Assembly: GCA_024280735.1 (NCBI GenBank)
Contig: JAJRPO010000056.1
Location: 1-34,211 of the forward strand
Length of the DNA stretch: 34,211 nt
DNA from: Alphaproteobacteria bacterium
GTDB lineage: Bacteria; Pseudomonadota; Alphaproteobacteria; Rhodobacterales; Rhodobacteraceae
Reading direction: 5' to 3'
In this document: one piece after another, positions 16,669-23,664 of the stretch
Numbering within the stretch: the stretch's first letter is position 1
Layout of the letters: each line of letters begins with the position of its first letter
Translations under genes and position numbers: made by a program
The notes under the pieces: generated by a model
What the model saw: only the letters and a program-made list of their open reading frames with translations
What the model was told of the DNA's origin: nothing
Database searches by the model: none

Positions 16669-17997
16669 ATGCGACAGAAAATTGCACTCCTGCTGCTGGC
16701 GGCAACAACTGGCTATGGGATACCGATGATGGCGATTGCCGAAAACCGGATAGACACGCAGCGCCATGATGCGCCCGAACTGGCCGCCTATGGCAGCTAT
16801 TCCGTAGGGGTTCGGACCCTGGAGTTGGTAAACCCCGACCAGATCGACATCTTGAAAATTGACCCGGCGGCACCAAAACCCGATGTTTTGCCCACCTATG
16901 ACCGCGCGCTAACGGTTGAGGTCTGGTATCCAAGTGTGGCGGGCGCGACGGGTGACACCGCGCTCAAGGTCTATCTGCGGGACGGTAAAACCGAGGTGGA
17001 TATTCATGGCAAGGCTGTACGGGATGCAGAACCAGCCGCCGGCAATGCGCTGCCGCTGGTAATCATTTCGCACGGCTATCCCGGCAACCGTTTTTTACTG
17101 TCGCATTTGGCGGAAAACATAGCGTCTAAAGGCTATGTGGTGGCCTCGATTGACCACTTGGATTCCACCTATCGCACCAAGGCGGCCTTTGGCTCCACGC
17201 TGGTGAACCGTTCGCTCGATCAGAAATTTGTGCTCAACCAGATGGACGCTTTGTCCAAAGATGCAGGGTCATTTTTGAACGGCAAGGTTGATGCCAGTAA
17301 CGCCGCCATTCTGGGTTATTCCTTGGGGGGATACGGCGCTGTGATTACCGCAGGTGGCGGGGTCACGCAGGCCTCGGTCGATTACGCTTGGGGTGGGCCG
17401 CTGGGCACACTTGGGGTGCATCTGAGCGGCAGTGACAGCCACAATGCCCTGCCCGATCCGCGTATCAAGACAGCGATCGCCTTTGGGCCATGGGGGATGC
17501 AGCTGGGGTTCTGGAGTGCGGACAGCCTGAAGGGTATCAAAATCCCGATGCTGTTTGTAGCGGGGTCTGTGGATGATGTTTCCGGCTATGAAAAAGGCAC
17601 CCGTGCAATCTGGCAACTGGCCAGCAATACGGATCGGTCCCTGCTGACGTTTGAGAACGGAAACCACAATTCCGGCGCCCCGATGCCAGCACCCGCCGAA
17701 GCAGATAAGGTAGATGCAGACTTGGGGTTTAACCTGTCGGATCATTATTCCGATGCGGTTTGGGATTCTGTGCGGATGAACAACATCTCGCAGCATTTTG
17801 TAACCGCTTGGTTAGGGAAATACCTCAAGGCGGACGCGAGCATGACGCCTTATCTTGATCTGGAGCCAAATGCCAATGACGGGGTTTGGGCCAAAGAAGA
17901 TGATGGCACAGCCAAACCAGAGCATACCCACTGGGCAGGTTTTCAAAACAGGACTGCCAAGGGGCTGCGGTTTGAGAGCCTGAGCGCAGGGGAATAG
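16669..17997 (+). CDS. Exported esterase, PAF-acetylhydrolase/dienelactone-hydrolase-like
   Basis: A 442-residue alpha/beta hydrolase with a signal peptide (MRQKIALLLLAATTGYG, cleavage near residue 24), so periplasmic or secreted. Catalytic features: PLVIISHGYPGNRFLLSHLA (oxyanion loop), nucleophile elbow GYSLGGYG, LFVAGSVDDVSGYEKG (acid region) and ENGNHNSGAP (His). The early EVWYPSVAG segment is typical of the PAF-AH-like branch of COG4188. ATG 16669 is chosen over upstream ATG 16579 because GGGGAGA lies before it and the signal peptide starts there. The substrate is unknown. Single gene, ended by a perfect 16-base hairpin. Confidence 0.86.
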   Translation: MRQKIALLLLAATTGYGIPMMAIAENRIDTQRHDAPELAAYGSYSVGVRTLELVNPDQIDILKIDPAAPKPDVLPTYDRALTVEVWYPSVAGATGDTALKVYLRDGKTEVDIHGKAVRDAEPAAGNALPLVIISHGYPGNRFLLSHLAENIASKGYVVASIDHLDSTYRTKAAFGSTLVNRSLDQKFVLNQMDALSKDAGSFLNGKVDASNAAILGYSLGGYGAVITAGGGVTQASVDYAWGGPLGTLGVHLSGSDSHNALPDPRIKTAIAFGPWGMQLGFWSADSLKGIKIPMLFVAGSVDDVSGYEKGTRAIWQLASNTDRSLLTFENGNHNSGAPMPAPAEADKVDADLGFNLSDHYSDAVWDSVRMNNISQHFVTAWLGKYLKADASMTPYLDLEPNANDGVWAKEDDGTAKPEHTHWAGFQNRTAKGLRFESLSAGE

Positions 17998-18025
17998 CCA
18001 AAGGCTTTAGAAAACACAAAATGAA

Positions 18026-18061
18026 AAAACAGCCGCTTGTTATTCAACAAGCGGCTGTTTT
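18026..18061. terminator. Bidirectional intrinsic terminator
   Basis: Perfect 16-base inverted repeat: arms at 18026-18041 and 18046-18061 with loop ATTC, rich in G+C at the core (CAGCCGCTTG) and bounded by A-run and T-run. It lies between the convergent esterase gene (ends 17997) and the YeeE/YedE gene (ends 18073) and should stop transcription from both sides. Confidence 0.95.
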
Positions 18062-18072
18062 AATGTCATGGA

Positions 18073-18657
18073 TTATTCAGCAGCGACAATTACAGTTTTA
18101 CCACGCATATTTTCTGGCAACGAGTATGCCACCAGGATAATCACGATTCCCAAAATAACACCCAGAATATCGCCGGACACTGCCGTCAGCCCATCATATT
18201 TCGCGCCGGGAACGGTTCCAAGGGTGACTTTGCCACCACCGATTTTCTCCATCAAGCCGGTTGCCTTTACGCTCGTGTATGTGGCCATATAGGCCGCAGC
18301 CCCGAGCAAGCCACCCGCGATAAAGAACAGTGCGTCTTTGCGCCCAGCCGCAGCTGCTGCAATGCCAGTGCCGGGGCAATAGCCGCTGACAGCCCAACCA
18401 ACACCCAGCAGAGCACCGCCAACAAACACGCCTACATAAGCGGATTTTACGGACATGTGCGCAACATCAACCAGGCCCAGCATCTGGCCACCAAACATCA
18501 GCATAGAACCAATGCCAATGGCCAGCAGAATGGTTTTCGCCAGATTAAGATTGGTCAGGTTCAGCATTTTCCCGATCAGGTCAGGATTAGTCGCCCCAAT
18601 CCGATCCAGCACGGCGCCAAAGGCAGCACCAATTACAAGTGCAAGTATAAGTGTCAT
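18073..18657 (-). CDS. YeeE/YedE-type sulfur transporter half (DUF6691-like)
   Basis: Inner-membrane protein of 194 residues, with several hydrophobic helices. It carries the family cysteine motif GWAVSGYCPGTGIAAAAAGR, in which the Cys corresponds to a sulfur-relay cysteine of the thiosulfate transporter YeeE/TsuA. Starts with MTLILALVIGAAFGAVLDRIG. Together with the gene 5 bases upstream it forms a split two-subunit version of the YeeE/YedE fold, as in other proteobacteria. The likely cargo is thiosulfate or a related reduced or persulfidic sulfur species; the direction of transport is not certain. Its position next to a desulfinase operon suggests a role in sulfur handling there. Confidence 0.88.
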   Translation of the reverse strand: MTLILALVIGAAFGAVLDRIGATNPDLIGKMLNLTNLNLAKTILLAIGIGSMLMFGGQMLGLVDVAHMSVKSAYVGVFVGGALLGVGWAVSGYCPGTGIAAAAAGRKDALFFIAGGLLGAAAYMATYTSVKATGLMEKIGGGKVTLGTVPGAKYDGLTAVSGDILGVILGIVIILVAYSLPENMRGKTVIVAAE

Positions 18658-18662
18658 ATCTT

Positions 18663-19211
18663 TTATCCTCTCTTAAACAGTATCATGGCAGTTGGAATCG
18701 CCGCGCCAAACGCGCCCAGTGCAAAAATATAACCCGACAACGATGTTTGCATCATGCCCGACATCATATGCCCCGAGGTGCAACCACCGGCCAAACGCGC
18801 TCCGTACAACACAACGAAGCCGGCTATGAAAGTGGCTATGTAGCGCCGCACAGGGCTGTCGCCAAAGTTAGCGCGCCACAGCTCTGGAACCGAACGGTCC
18901 GTCTTTGCCACACCACCGCGCAGAAACGAAGAACCAGCCGCACCGATAACCATGGCCACCACAAACAAGAAGCTGTAGTTCAACGGGTTCGCTGCGTTTT
19001 TGGCATATTTGCCATTCGATTTCGCCAAATAGGCATTAGAGGACGTATAGCCGTCGGCAGTTTTCGTGATCACTTCGCTATCCACGGCGTTCCACACAAT
19101 TGAATCGAGGATCACAAATTGTGTAGAGACGCCAATCGGCTTCACTAACAGGACCGCCAGAAAGAACACCAGCCCTAACGCCAGTCCTCCGGTTTTCCAA
19201 TTTAAAGTCAT
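18663..19211 (-). CDS. YeeE/YedE-type sulfur transporter half
   Basis: Partner subunit of 182 residues. An N-terminal hydrophobic helix (LALGLVFFLAVLLVKPIGV) is followed by a periplasmic-looking loop of about 70 residues, then helices around SFLFVVAMVIGAAGSSFL and TFIAGFVVLYGARLAGGCTSG. GGCTSGHMMSGM holds the second conserved Cys motif of the YeeE family. AAGGTAT precedes ATG 19211. It is the first gene of a two-gene unit with its own promoter region, which contains an SqrR/BigR-like palindrome and an FnrL-like box. Whether the long loop is usual for this subfamily I cannot say. Confidence 0.88.
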   Translation of the reverse strand: MTLNWKTGGLALGLVFFLAVLLVKPIGVSTQFVILDSIVWNAVDSEVITKTADGYTSSNAYLAKSNGKYAKNAANPLNYSFLFVVAMVIGAAGSSFLRGGVAKTDRSVPELWRANFGDSPVRRYIATFIAGFVVLYGARLAGGCTSGHMMSGMMQTSLSGYIFALGAFGAAIPTAMILFKRG

Positions 19212-19224
19212 GAGAGATACCTTT

Positions 19225-19260
19225 CTTTTCTCATATTCATTTTTGTGAATATGAGAAAAG
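19225..19260. promoter_or_regulatory. SqrR/BigR-like palindromic operator before the YeeE/YedE pair
   Basis: Perfect 15-base inverted repeat: CTTTTCTCATATTCA (19225-19239) and its complement (19246-19260), loop TTTTTG. At its centre it reads ATTC-N8-GAAT (19235-19250), the consensus reported for the sulfide-responsive ArsR-family repressor SqrR of Rhodobacter. It lies 14-49 bases before the minus-strand start codon and covers a -10-like CATATT, so a bound repressor would block transcription. No regulator gene of that family is in the window. Confidence 0.65.
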
Positions 19261-19273
19261 ACGGCGCGATTCT

Positions 19274-19287
19274 TTGATCTGAGTCAA
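19274..19287. promoter_or_regulatory. FnrL-like box (TTGAT-N4-GTCAA)
   Basis: TTGATCTGAGTCAA differs from the FNR consensus TTGAT-N4-ATCAA in one base. Its centre is about 30 bases upstream (in the minus-strand sense) of the -10-like CATATT within the palindrome, close to the -41.5 geometry of class II FNR activation. It suggests low-oxygen induction of the YeeE/YedE pair. Confidence 0.5.
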
Positions 19288-19392
19288 TTAGTCATGAAAT
19301 AATATGCCCCCCCAAAGAAACCTGACCCTAAAACGGTTTGTAATATCATTGCCCGTTTAAACTCGGGCCTGTGGGTAAATGACGTTTTCAAT

Positions 19393-19424
19393 AAAACGCC
19401 CGCGCAGATATGCGCGGGCGTTTT
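19393..19424. terminator. Intrinsic terminator of the act-acd-TRAP-usp operon
   Basis: Perfect 14-base inverted repeat (arms 19393-19406 and 19411-19424, core CGCCCGCGCA) with A-run and T-run edges, 22 bases beyond the usp stop on the minus strand. It separates the operon from the YeeE/YedE promoter region. Being symmetric, it would also work in the plus direction. Confidence 0.93.
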
Positions 19425-19446
19425 TCGTTTTAAGAATTCGGCGGTA

Positions 19447-19875
19447 TCAGTCGCGAACAACAAACACCGATTGCGTAGCGTGACGCACCACGCGGGCAGA
19501 GTTTGGCCCGAGCAGATAGTCCTTCATTTCAGAGCGATGCGAGGCCATCACAATCAGATCGCAACCCGCACTATCGGCGGCCTTGATGATAGATTTGTAG
19601 ATCGAGCCATGCAGCACATGCGCCGTTGTCTTGATGCCAGACGGGATGTTATCCGCGACCAGTTGCTTTAACACCTCTTGGGATGTTTGCGCCGCTTTGG
19701 CAGCAAAATCTTTGGGGAATTGATCGGCAACCATGGCCATCCCGTAATCGGGGATGACCGTTAGCACATGGATTTCAGCCTCGTCCAACCGGGCCAAGGC
19801 AACCGCTTGCGGGATTGCTTTGGACCAAGAGCTTTTGTGGTTCAAGTCCACAGACACAAGGATTGATTTTGTCAT
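19447..19875 (-). CDS. Universal stress protein (UspA family), TRAP-linked
   Basis: A 142-residue cytosolic Usp domain protein: TKSILVSVDLNHKSSWSKAI at the start, HVLTVIPDYGM, then GCDLIVMASHRSEMKDYLLG and a final SVFVVRD. The nucleotide loop usually reads G-x2-G-x9-G-S/T; here the first glycines are missing (ASHRSEMKDYLLGPNSA), so ATP binding may be weakened. ATG 19875 is chosen over the longer frame because GGGAGA lies before it. It begins 11 bases after the TRAP permease gene. Usp proteins encoded with TRAP transporters (for example TeaD with TeaABC) are thought to tune transport, and the same role is likely here. Confidence 0.9.
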   Translation of the reverse strand: MTKSILVSVDLNHKSSWSKAIPQAVALARLDEAEIHVLTVIPDYGMAMVADQFPKDFAAKAAQTSQEVLKQLVADNIPSGIKTTAHVLHGSIYKSIIKAADSAGCDLIVMASHRSEMKDYLLGPNSARVVRHATQSVFVVRD

Positions 19876-19886
19876 TTTCTGTCTCC

Positions 19887-22499
19887 CTATACCGCTGCAG
19901 TTTCGGCCTTGCGAACGCGGCCAAGTTGCAACATGATAACCAATCCCAGCAATAACAGCGCTGGAATATAGAAGATTTCTTTCGGCAGACGTTCCGCATC
20001 CACCTCGATACGCAGCACCTCCCAATCGAAATCCACGCCCTTTTTCTGGGCGTATTGGCCAAACATCACGTTATCCACATAGGTTTTGCCATCGTCCTCG
20101 GTCCGAAACGAAATACCGGAGGTTTTCAGCAAACGTGCCGCCCCGTCGCCGTCCTTCATCTCACCCAGCAACAATGAAACCGTGGTTTCCACATCGTTAC
20201 CAGAGGCGAAATCCTCCCCTGCAAGGCGGACCCGCAAGGCTGCACCATCTTCGGCGGTACTGGCCATTTCAACCAGTTGCGAGGCATCGACAAACACGTA
20301 AGGGTCTTCCATTTTGTTCAGCCAATAGCCCGGCGTGAACAATGTAAAGGCAATCAGCAGCAAAGCCGCATTTTCCCACATGCGTGATTTGGTCAAAAAC
20401 CAGTTCTGCGTTGCTGCGGCGAACAGCATCATCGCAATGACCGCGATAATAAAGACAAACACCGCCTTACCTACCGTCACATCTATCAACAACAGATCCG
20501 TGTTGAAAATGAACAGGAATGGCAGAATGGCCGTCCGCACATCATAGCTAAAACCGATGATACCCGTCTTGATGGGATCGCCCTTGGAAATCGCCGCCGC
20601 CGCAAAGGCTGCAAGCCCCACCGGTGGTGTGTCATCCGCAAGGATGCCAAAGTAGAACACGAACAAGTGGACCGCGATAAGCGGCACGATCAGGCCAGAC
20701 TTGGCCCCAACGGCAATGATCACCGGAGCCATCAACGAGGTGATAACGATGTAGGTCGCCGTGGTTGGCAGCCCCATCCCCAACACAAGGCTGAACAGCG
20801 CCACAAAGACCAGCATCAACAGCAAACTGCCGCCAGAGATAATCTCGATGAATTCACCAATCACCTGATGCGCACCAGTCAGCGACACAGTACCCACGAT
20901 GATACCCGCCGTACCCGTGGCCACCGCGATGCCGATCATGTTGCGTGAACCGGAAATCATCCCGTCGATCAGGTTTCCCCAACCAACAGTGAAGCGTTCC
21001 ATGTAATTGCTCTCACCGCGAAAGAAGGCTTTCAGCGGGTGCTGTGTCAACATCACAAACATCATCGCCATGGTTGCCCAATAGGCAGACAGACCCGGTG
21101 TTTTGCGTTCAATCATCAGGTTCCAGATCAGGACGATCACCGGCAAAGCATAGTAAGTGCCCGATTTCGCAATCGGTCCCGGCTGTGGCAGTTCCAGAAA
21201 CGGCGCATCTGGATCGTCAATTTTCAGATCAGGTTGTTTAGAGGCTGAGCGGATCAACACCAGATAGACAACCACGAACAGAACACACATGCCAATCAGA
21301 TTGAACTGACCCAGAACTGGCTGCAACCAGCTGAGGCCGTAATAAACGGCGAGGCTTAAGCCGCAGAACATGGCAACACCGAAAGACATGCTCATGACCC
21401 GCTGTGACATGGTCTTTTTCGCACCTGTGCGCGGCAGACCCTCAAGGCCCATTTTGCAGGCCTCCAGATGCACAATATAGACCAGAGCGATGTAGGAAAT
21501 GATCGCAGGCAGAAAGGCGTGTTTCACCACTTCAAGGTAGGGAATGCCGACATATTCCACCATCAAGAAGGCCGCAGCCCCCATCACTGGCGGTGTCAAC
21601 TGGCCGTTGGTGGAGGATGCAACCTCTACCGCGCCAGCCTTTTCAGCCGAGAACCCGACCCGCATCATCAGCGGAATGGTGAATGTGCCGGTGGTCACCG
21701 TGTTGGCGATTGAGGAGCCGGAGATCAGGCCCGTTGCAGCAGACGCCACAACCGCAGCCTTTGCAGGACCGCCTTTAAGGTGGCCCATCATCGCAAATGC
21801 CAGTTGGATAAAGAAGTTGCCCGCGCCCGCCTTATCCAGCAGGGAGCCGAACAACACAAACAGGAACACCATCGAGGCCGAAACCCCCAGCGCCGTGCCG
21901 AACACACCCTCGTTTTGCATCCAGAAATGCCACATGGCCTTGCCAAAACTGGCACCTTTCCACTGCATCGCATCCGGAATAAAGGCCTGATCACCATAGA
22001 AGACGTAGACCAGAAAGAAGCCCGCGACGACAACCATAGGCAAGCCCAGCGCGCGGTATGTGGCGACCAAAACGATCGACAGACCAACCGCAGAGGCAAT
22101 CAAATCGCCCGTCGTCGGCAAGCCGGAACGATCCGCAATCGCCGATTGGTTGGCCAGCAGATAGAAACTGGCACCAACCCCGAGCAGGGCCAAGGCCCAG
22201 TCATACAGCGGAATATGGTTGCGAGAAGAGTTTTTGAACAGGGGGAAGGCAATGCAAGCCATCAACAGGCCAAATGCCAGATGGATGATACGCTCTTGCC
22301 CAGAAGTCACATAGAAAAAGCTCACCCCAGTCCATGCCGCCAGATTTGCCGGCAGCGGGGAGGCGTTAAAGACCTGAAGAACCGCCCATAAAAGCGCAAT
22401 TCCAGCGATAAATTTTCCTTGCCAATTATCAGGACTCCGCGCGCCGACATCCAGTTCGGCGACAAAATCCCTCTTTTCGGCTGATGCAGCCTCGGTCAT
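19887..22499 (-). CDS. TRAP transporter permease, fused 4TM/12TM, TAXI type, with DUF3394 tail
   Basis: Inner-membrane subunit in which the small (DctQ-like) and large (DctM-like) permeases are joined; about 870 residues. The large-subunit core shows SGSSIANTVTTGTFTIPLMMR, GQLTPPVMGAAAFLMVEY, GMGLPTTATYIVITSLMAPV and AFAAAAISKGDPIKTGI. After the last permease helices comes a soluble domain of about 130 residues (DUF3394) and a final helix (IPALLLLGLVIMLQLG). ATG 22499 is chosen over ATG 22514 because GGGGAGA falls exactly between them. It works with the TAXI binding protein encoded upstream, driven by an ion gradient. The cargo is inferred to be an organic acid used by the Act/Acd enzymes. 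Confidence 0.95.
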   Translation of the reverse strand: MTEAASAEKRDFVAELDVGARSPDNWQGKFIAGIALLWAVLQVFNASPLPANLAAWTGVSFFYVTSGQERIIHLAFGLLMACIAFPLFKNSSRNHIPLYDWALALLGVGASFYLLANQSAIADRSGLPTTGDLIASAVGLSIVLVATYRALGLPMVVVAGFFLVYVFYGDQAFIPDAMQWKGASFGKAMWHFWMQNEGVFGTALGVSASMVFLFVLFGSLLDKAGAGNFFIQLAFAMMGHLKGGPAKAAVVASAATGLISGSSIANTVTTGTFTIPLMMRVGFSAEKAGAVEVASSTNGQLTPPVMGAAAFLMVEYVGIPYLEVVKHAFLPAIISYIALVYIVHLEACKMGLEGLPRTGAKKTMSQRVMSMSFGVAMFCGLSLAVYYGLSWLQPVLGQFNLIGMCVLFVVVYLVLIRSASKQPDLKIDDPDAPFLELPQPGPIAKSGTYYALPVIVLIWNLMIERKTPGLSAYWATMAMMFVMLTQHPLKAFFRGESNYMERFTVGWGNLIDGMISGSRNMIGIAVATGTAGIIVGTVSLTGAHQVIGEFIEIISGGSLLLMLVFVALFSLVLGMGLPTTATYIVITSLMAPVIIAVGAKSGLIVPLIAVHLFVFYFGILADDTPPVGLAAFAAAAISKGDPIKTGIIGFSYDVRTAILPFLFIFNTDLLLIDVTVGKAVFVFIIAVIAMMLFAAATQNWFLTKSRMWENAALLLIAFTLFTPGYWLNKMEDPYVFVDASQLVEMASTAEDGAALRVRLAGEDFASGNDVETTVSLLLGEMKDGDGAARLLKTSGISFRTEDDGKTYVDNVMFGQYAQKKGVDFDWEVLRIEVDAERLPKEIFYIPALLLLGLVIMLQLGRVRKAETAAV

Positions 22500-22555
22500 G
22501 TTGTTTCTCCCCATCCTGATTTTTTCAGGTATCTATTTTGATTTAATAATTGCGT

Positions 22556-22583
22556 AGAGGCGGGGGCCAAAATCCCCGCCTCT
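22556..22583 (-). promoter_or_regulatory. Intercistronic hairpin between TAXI binding protein and permease genes
   Basis: Perfect 10-base arms AGAGGCGGGG (22556-22565) and CCCCGCCTCT (22574-22583), 8-base loop, within the 105-base gap between the two transporter genes. No T-run follows in the minus direction. Such structures commonly protect the 3' end of the binding-protein message, or attenuate read-through, so that more binding protein than permease is made. Confidence 0.65.
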
Positions 22584-22604
22584 GTTGTCAGTAAGCGGTT
22601 AAGC

Positions 22605-23573
22605 TTAGTCCATCAGGCCCAGCTCTTTGTACGCGCGGATTGCGCCGGCGTGCAAAGGAGCGGACAGGCTGTCACGGATCATTTCTTCGGCTTTCAGATT
22701 TGCAAATGCAGGGTGCAATTTGCGGAAATCATCCAGATTGCCCAAAACAGCGATGGCGACACGGTAAACCGCTTCTTCAGAAACATCGGTGGATGTCACG
22801 AAAGTTGCGCCAACACCAAAGGTTTGGATGTCGTCCGGATTGCCAGGGTACATGCCACCCGGGATGGTTGCCATCCGGTAGTATGGTTTCTCAGCAACCA
22901 AAGCAGTGATTTCCGGGGAAACCGCTGGAACAATCACCGCATCGCAAGAGGCAACTGATTCAGCGGTTGAACCGGAGGGGTGACCCACCAGCCAGAAATA
23001 GCCGTCAATTTTGCCATCACACATAGCGCCCGGAGTTTCCGAGGACTTCATTTTGGAGGCCAGTGCCAGATCGGAGCGTTTCCAGCCCAATACTTCTTCG
23101 ATCACTTCCCAAGTACCTTGCGTACCGGAACCATCGTTGCCGATGTTAAAGCGTTTGCCTTTGATGTCGGTGATGTTCTTGATACCCGCATCGCGGCGCG
23201 CCAGAATTGTCACAGGCTCAGCGTGAACCGAAAACACAGCCCGCAGTTTTTTGAAAGGGCCTGCATCTTTGAACTTGGACGTGCCATTATAGGCGTGGTA
23301 CTGCCAATCAGATTGGGCAACGCCAAATTCCAGCTCGCCGGAACGCAGCGTGTTGATGTTGTAGATCGACCCACCGGTTGATTCCACAGAACAGCGGATG
23401 CCGTGTTCTTTGCGGGTTTTGTTGACCAGACGGCAAATCGCGCCACCTGTAGGGTAATAAACCCCGGTTACACCACCGGTGCCGATAGAAACGAATTGCT
23501 GTTCAGCAGCCGATCCCATTGTTGCCGATAGCATGAGAGCCGTCGTTGCGGCTGCTATTTTTGTAAACTTCAT
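22605..23573 (-). CDS. TAXI-family TRAP transporter solute-binding protein
   Basis: Periplasmic binding protein of 322 residues. A signal peptide (MKFTKIAAATTALMLSATMG, cleavage near GSA|AE) is followed by the family opening FVSIGTGGVTGVYYPTGGAI, then GSIYNINTLRSGELEFGVAQSD and GSGTQGTWEVIEEVLGW. ATG 23573 is chosen because GGGAGAACAAC precedes it and the signal peptide starts there; longer in-frame starts are not credible. Partner of the fused permease. The pocket-defining residues cannot be read for substrate, so ligand assignment rests on the operon: sulfinate or other short organic acids. Confidence 0.95.
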   Translation of the reverse strand: MKFTKIAAATTALMLSATMGSAAEQQFVSIGTGGVTGVYYPTGGAICRLVNKTRKEHGIRCSVESTGGSIYNINTLRSGELEFGVAQSDWQYHAYNGTSKFKDAGPFKKLRAVFSVHAEPVTILARRDAGIKNITDIKGKRFNIGNDGSGTQGTWEVIEEVLGWKRSDLALASKMKSSETPGAMCDGKIDGYFWLVGHPSGSTAESVASCDAVIVPAVSPEITALVAEKPYYRMATIPGGMYPGNPDDIQTFGVGATFVTSTDVSEEAVYRVAIAVLGNLDDFRKLHPAFANLKAEEMIRDSLSAPLHAGAIRAYKELGLMD

Positions 23574-23664
23574 GTTGTTCTCCCTTTGAAGTTTGCGGTT
23601 GGATTTGCGCAGCGCTAGCATTGCAAAAAGATTCGGTTTTGTGAATAAATAACTTTTGTTTTGT

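Noticed and set aside
19351-19368. GCCCG...CGGGC hairpin as a further terminator
   Set aside because: Only five base pairs, no T-run; a far better terminator lies at 19393-19424.
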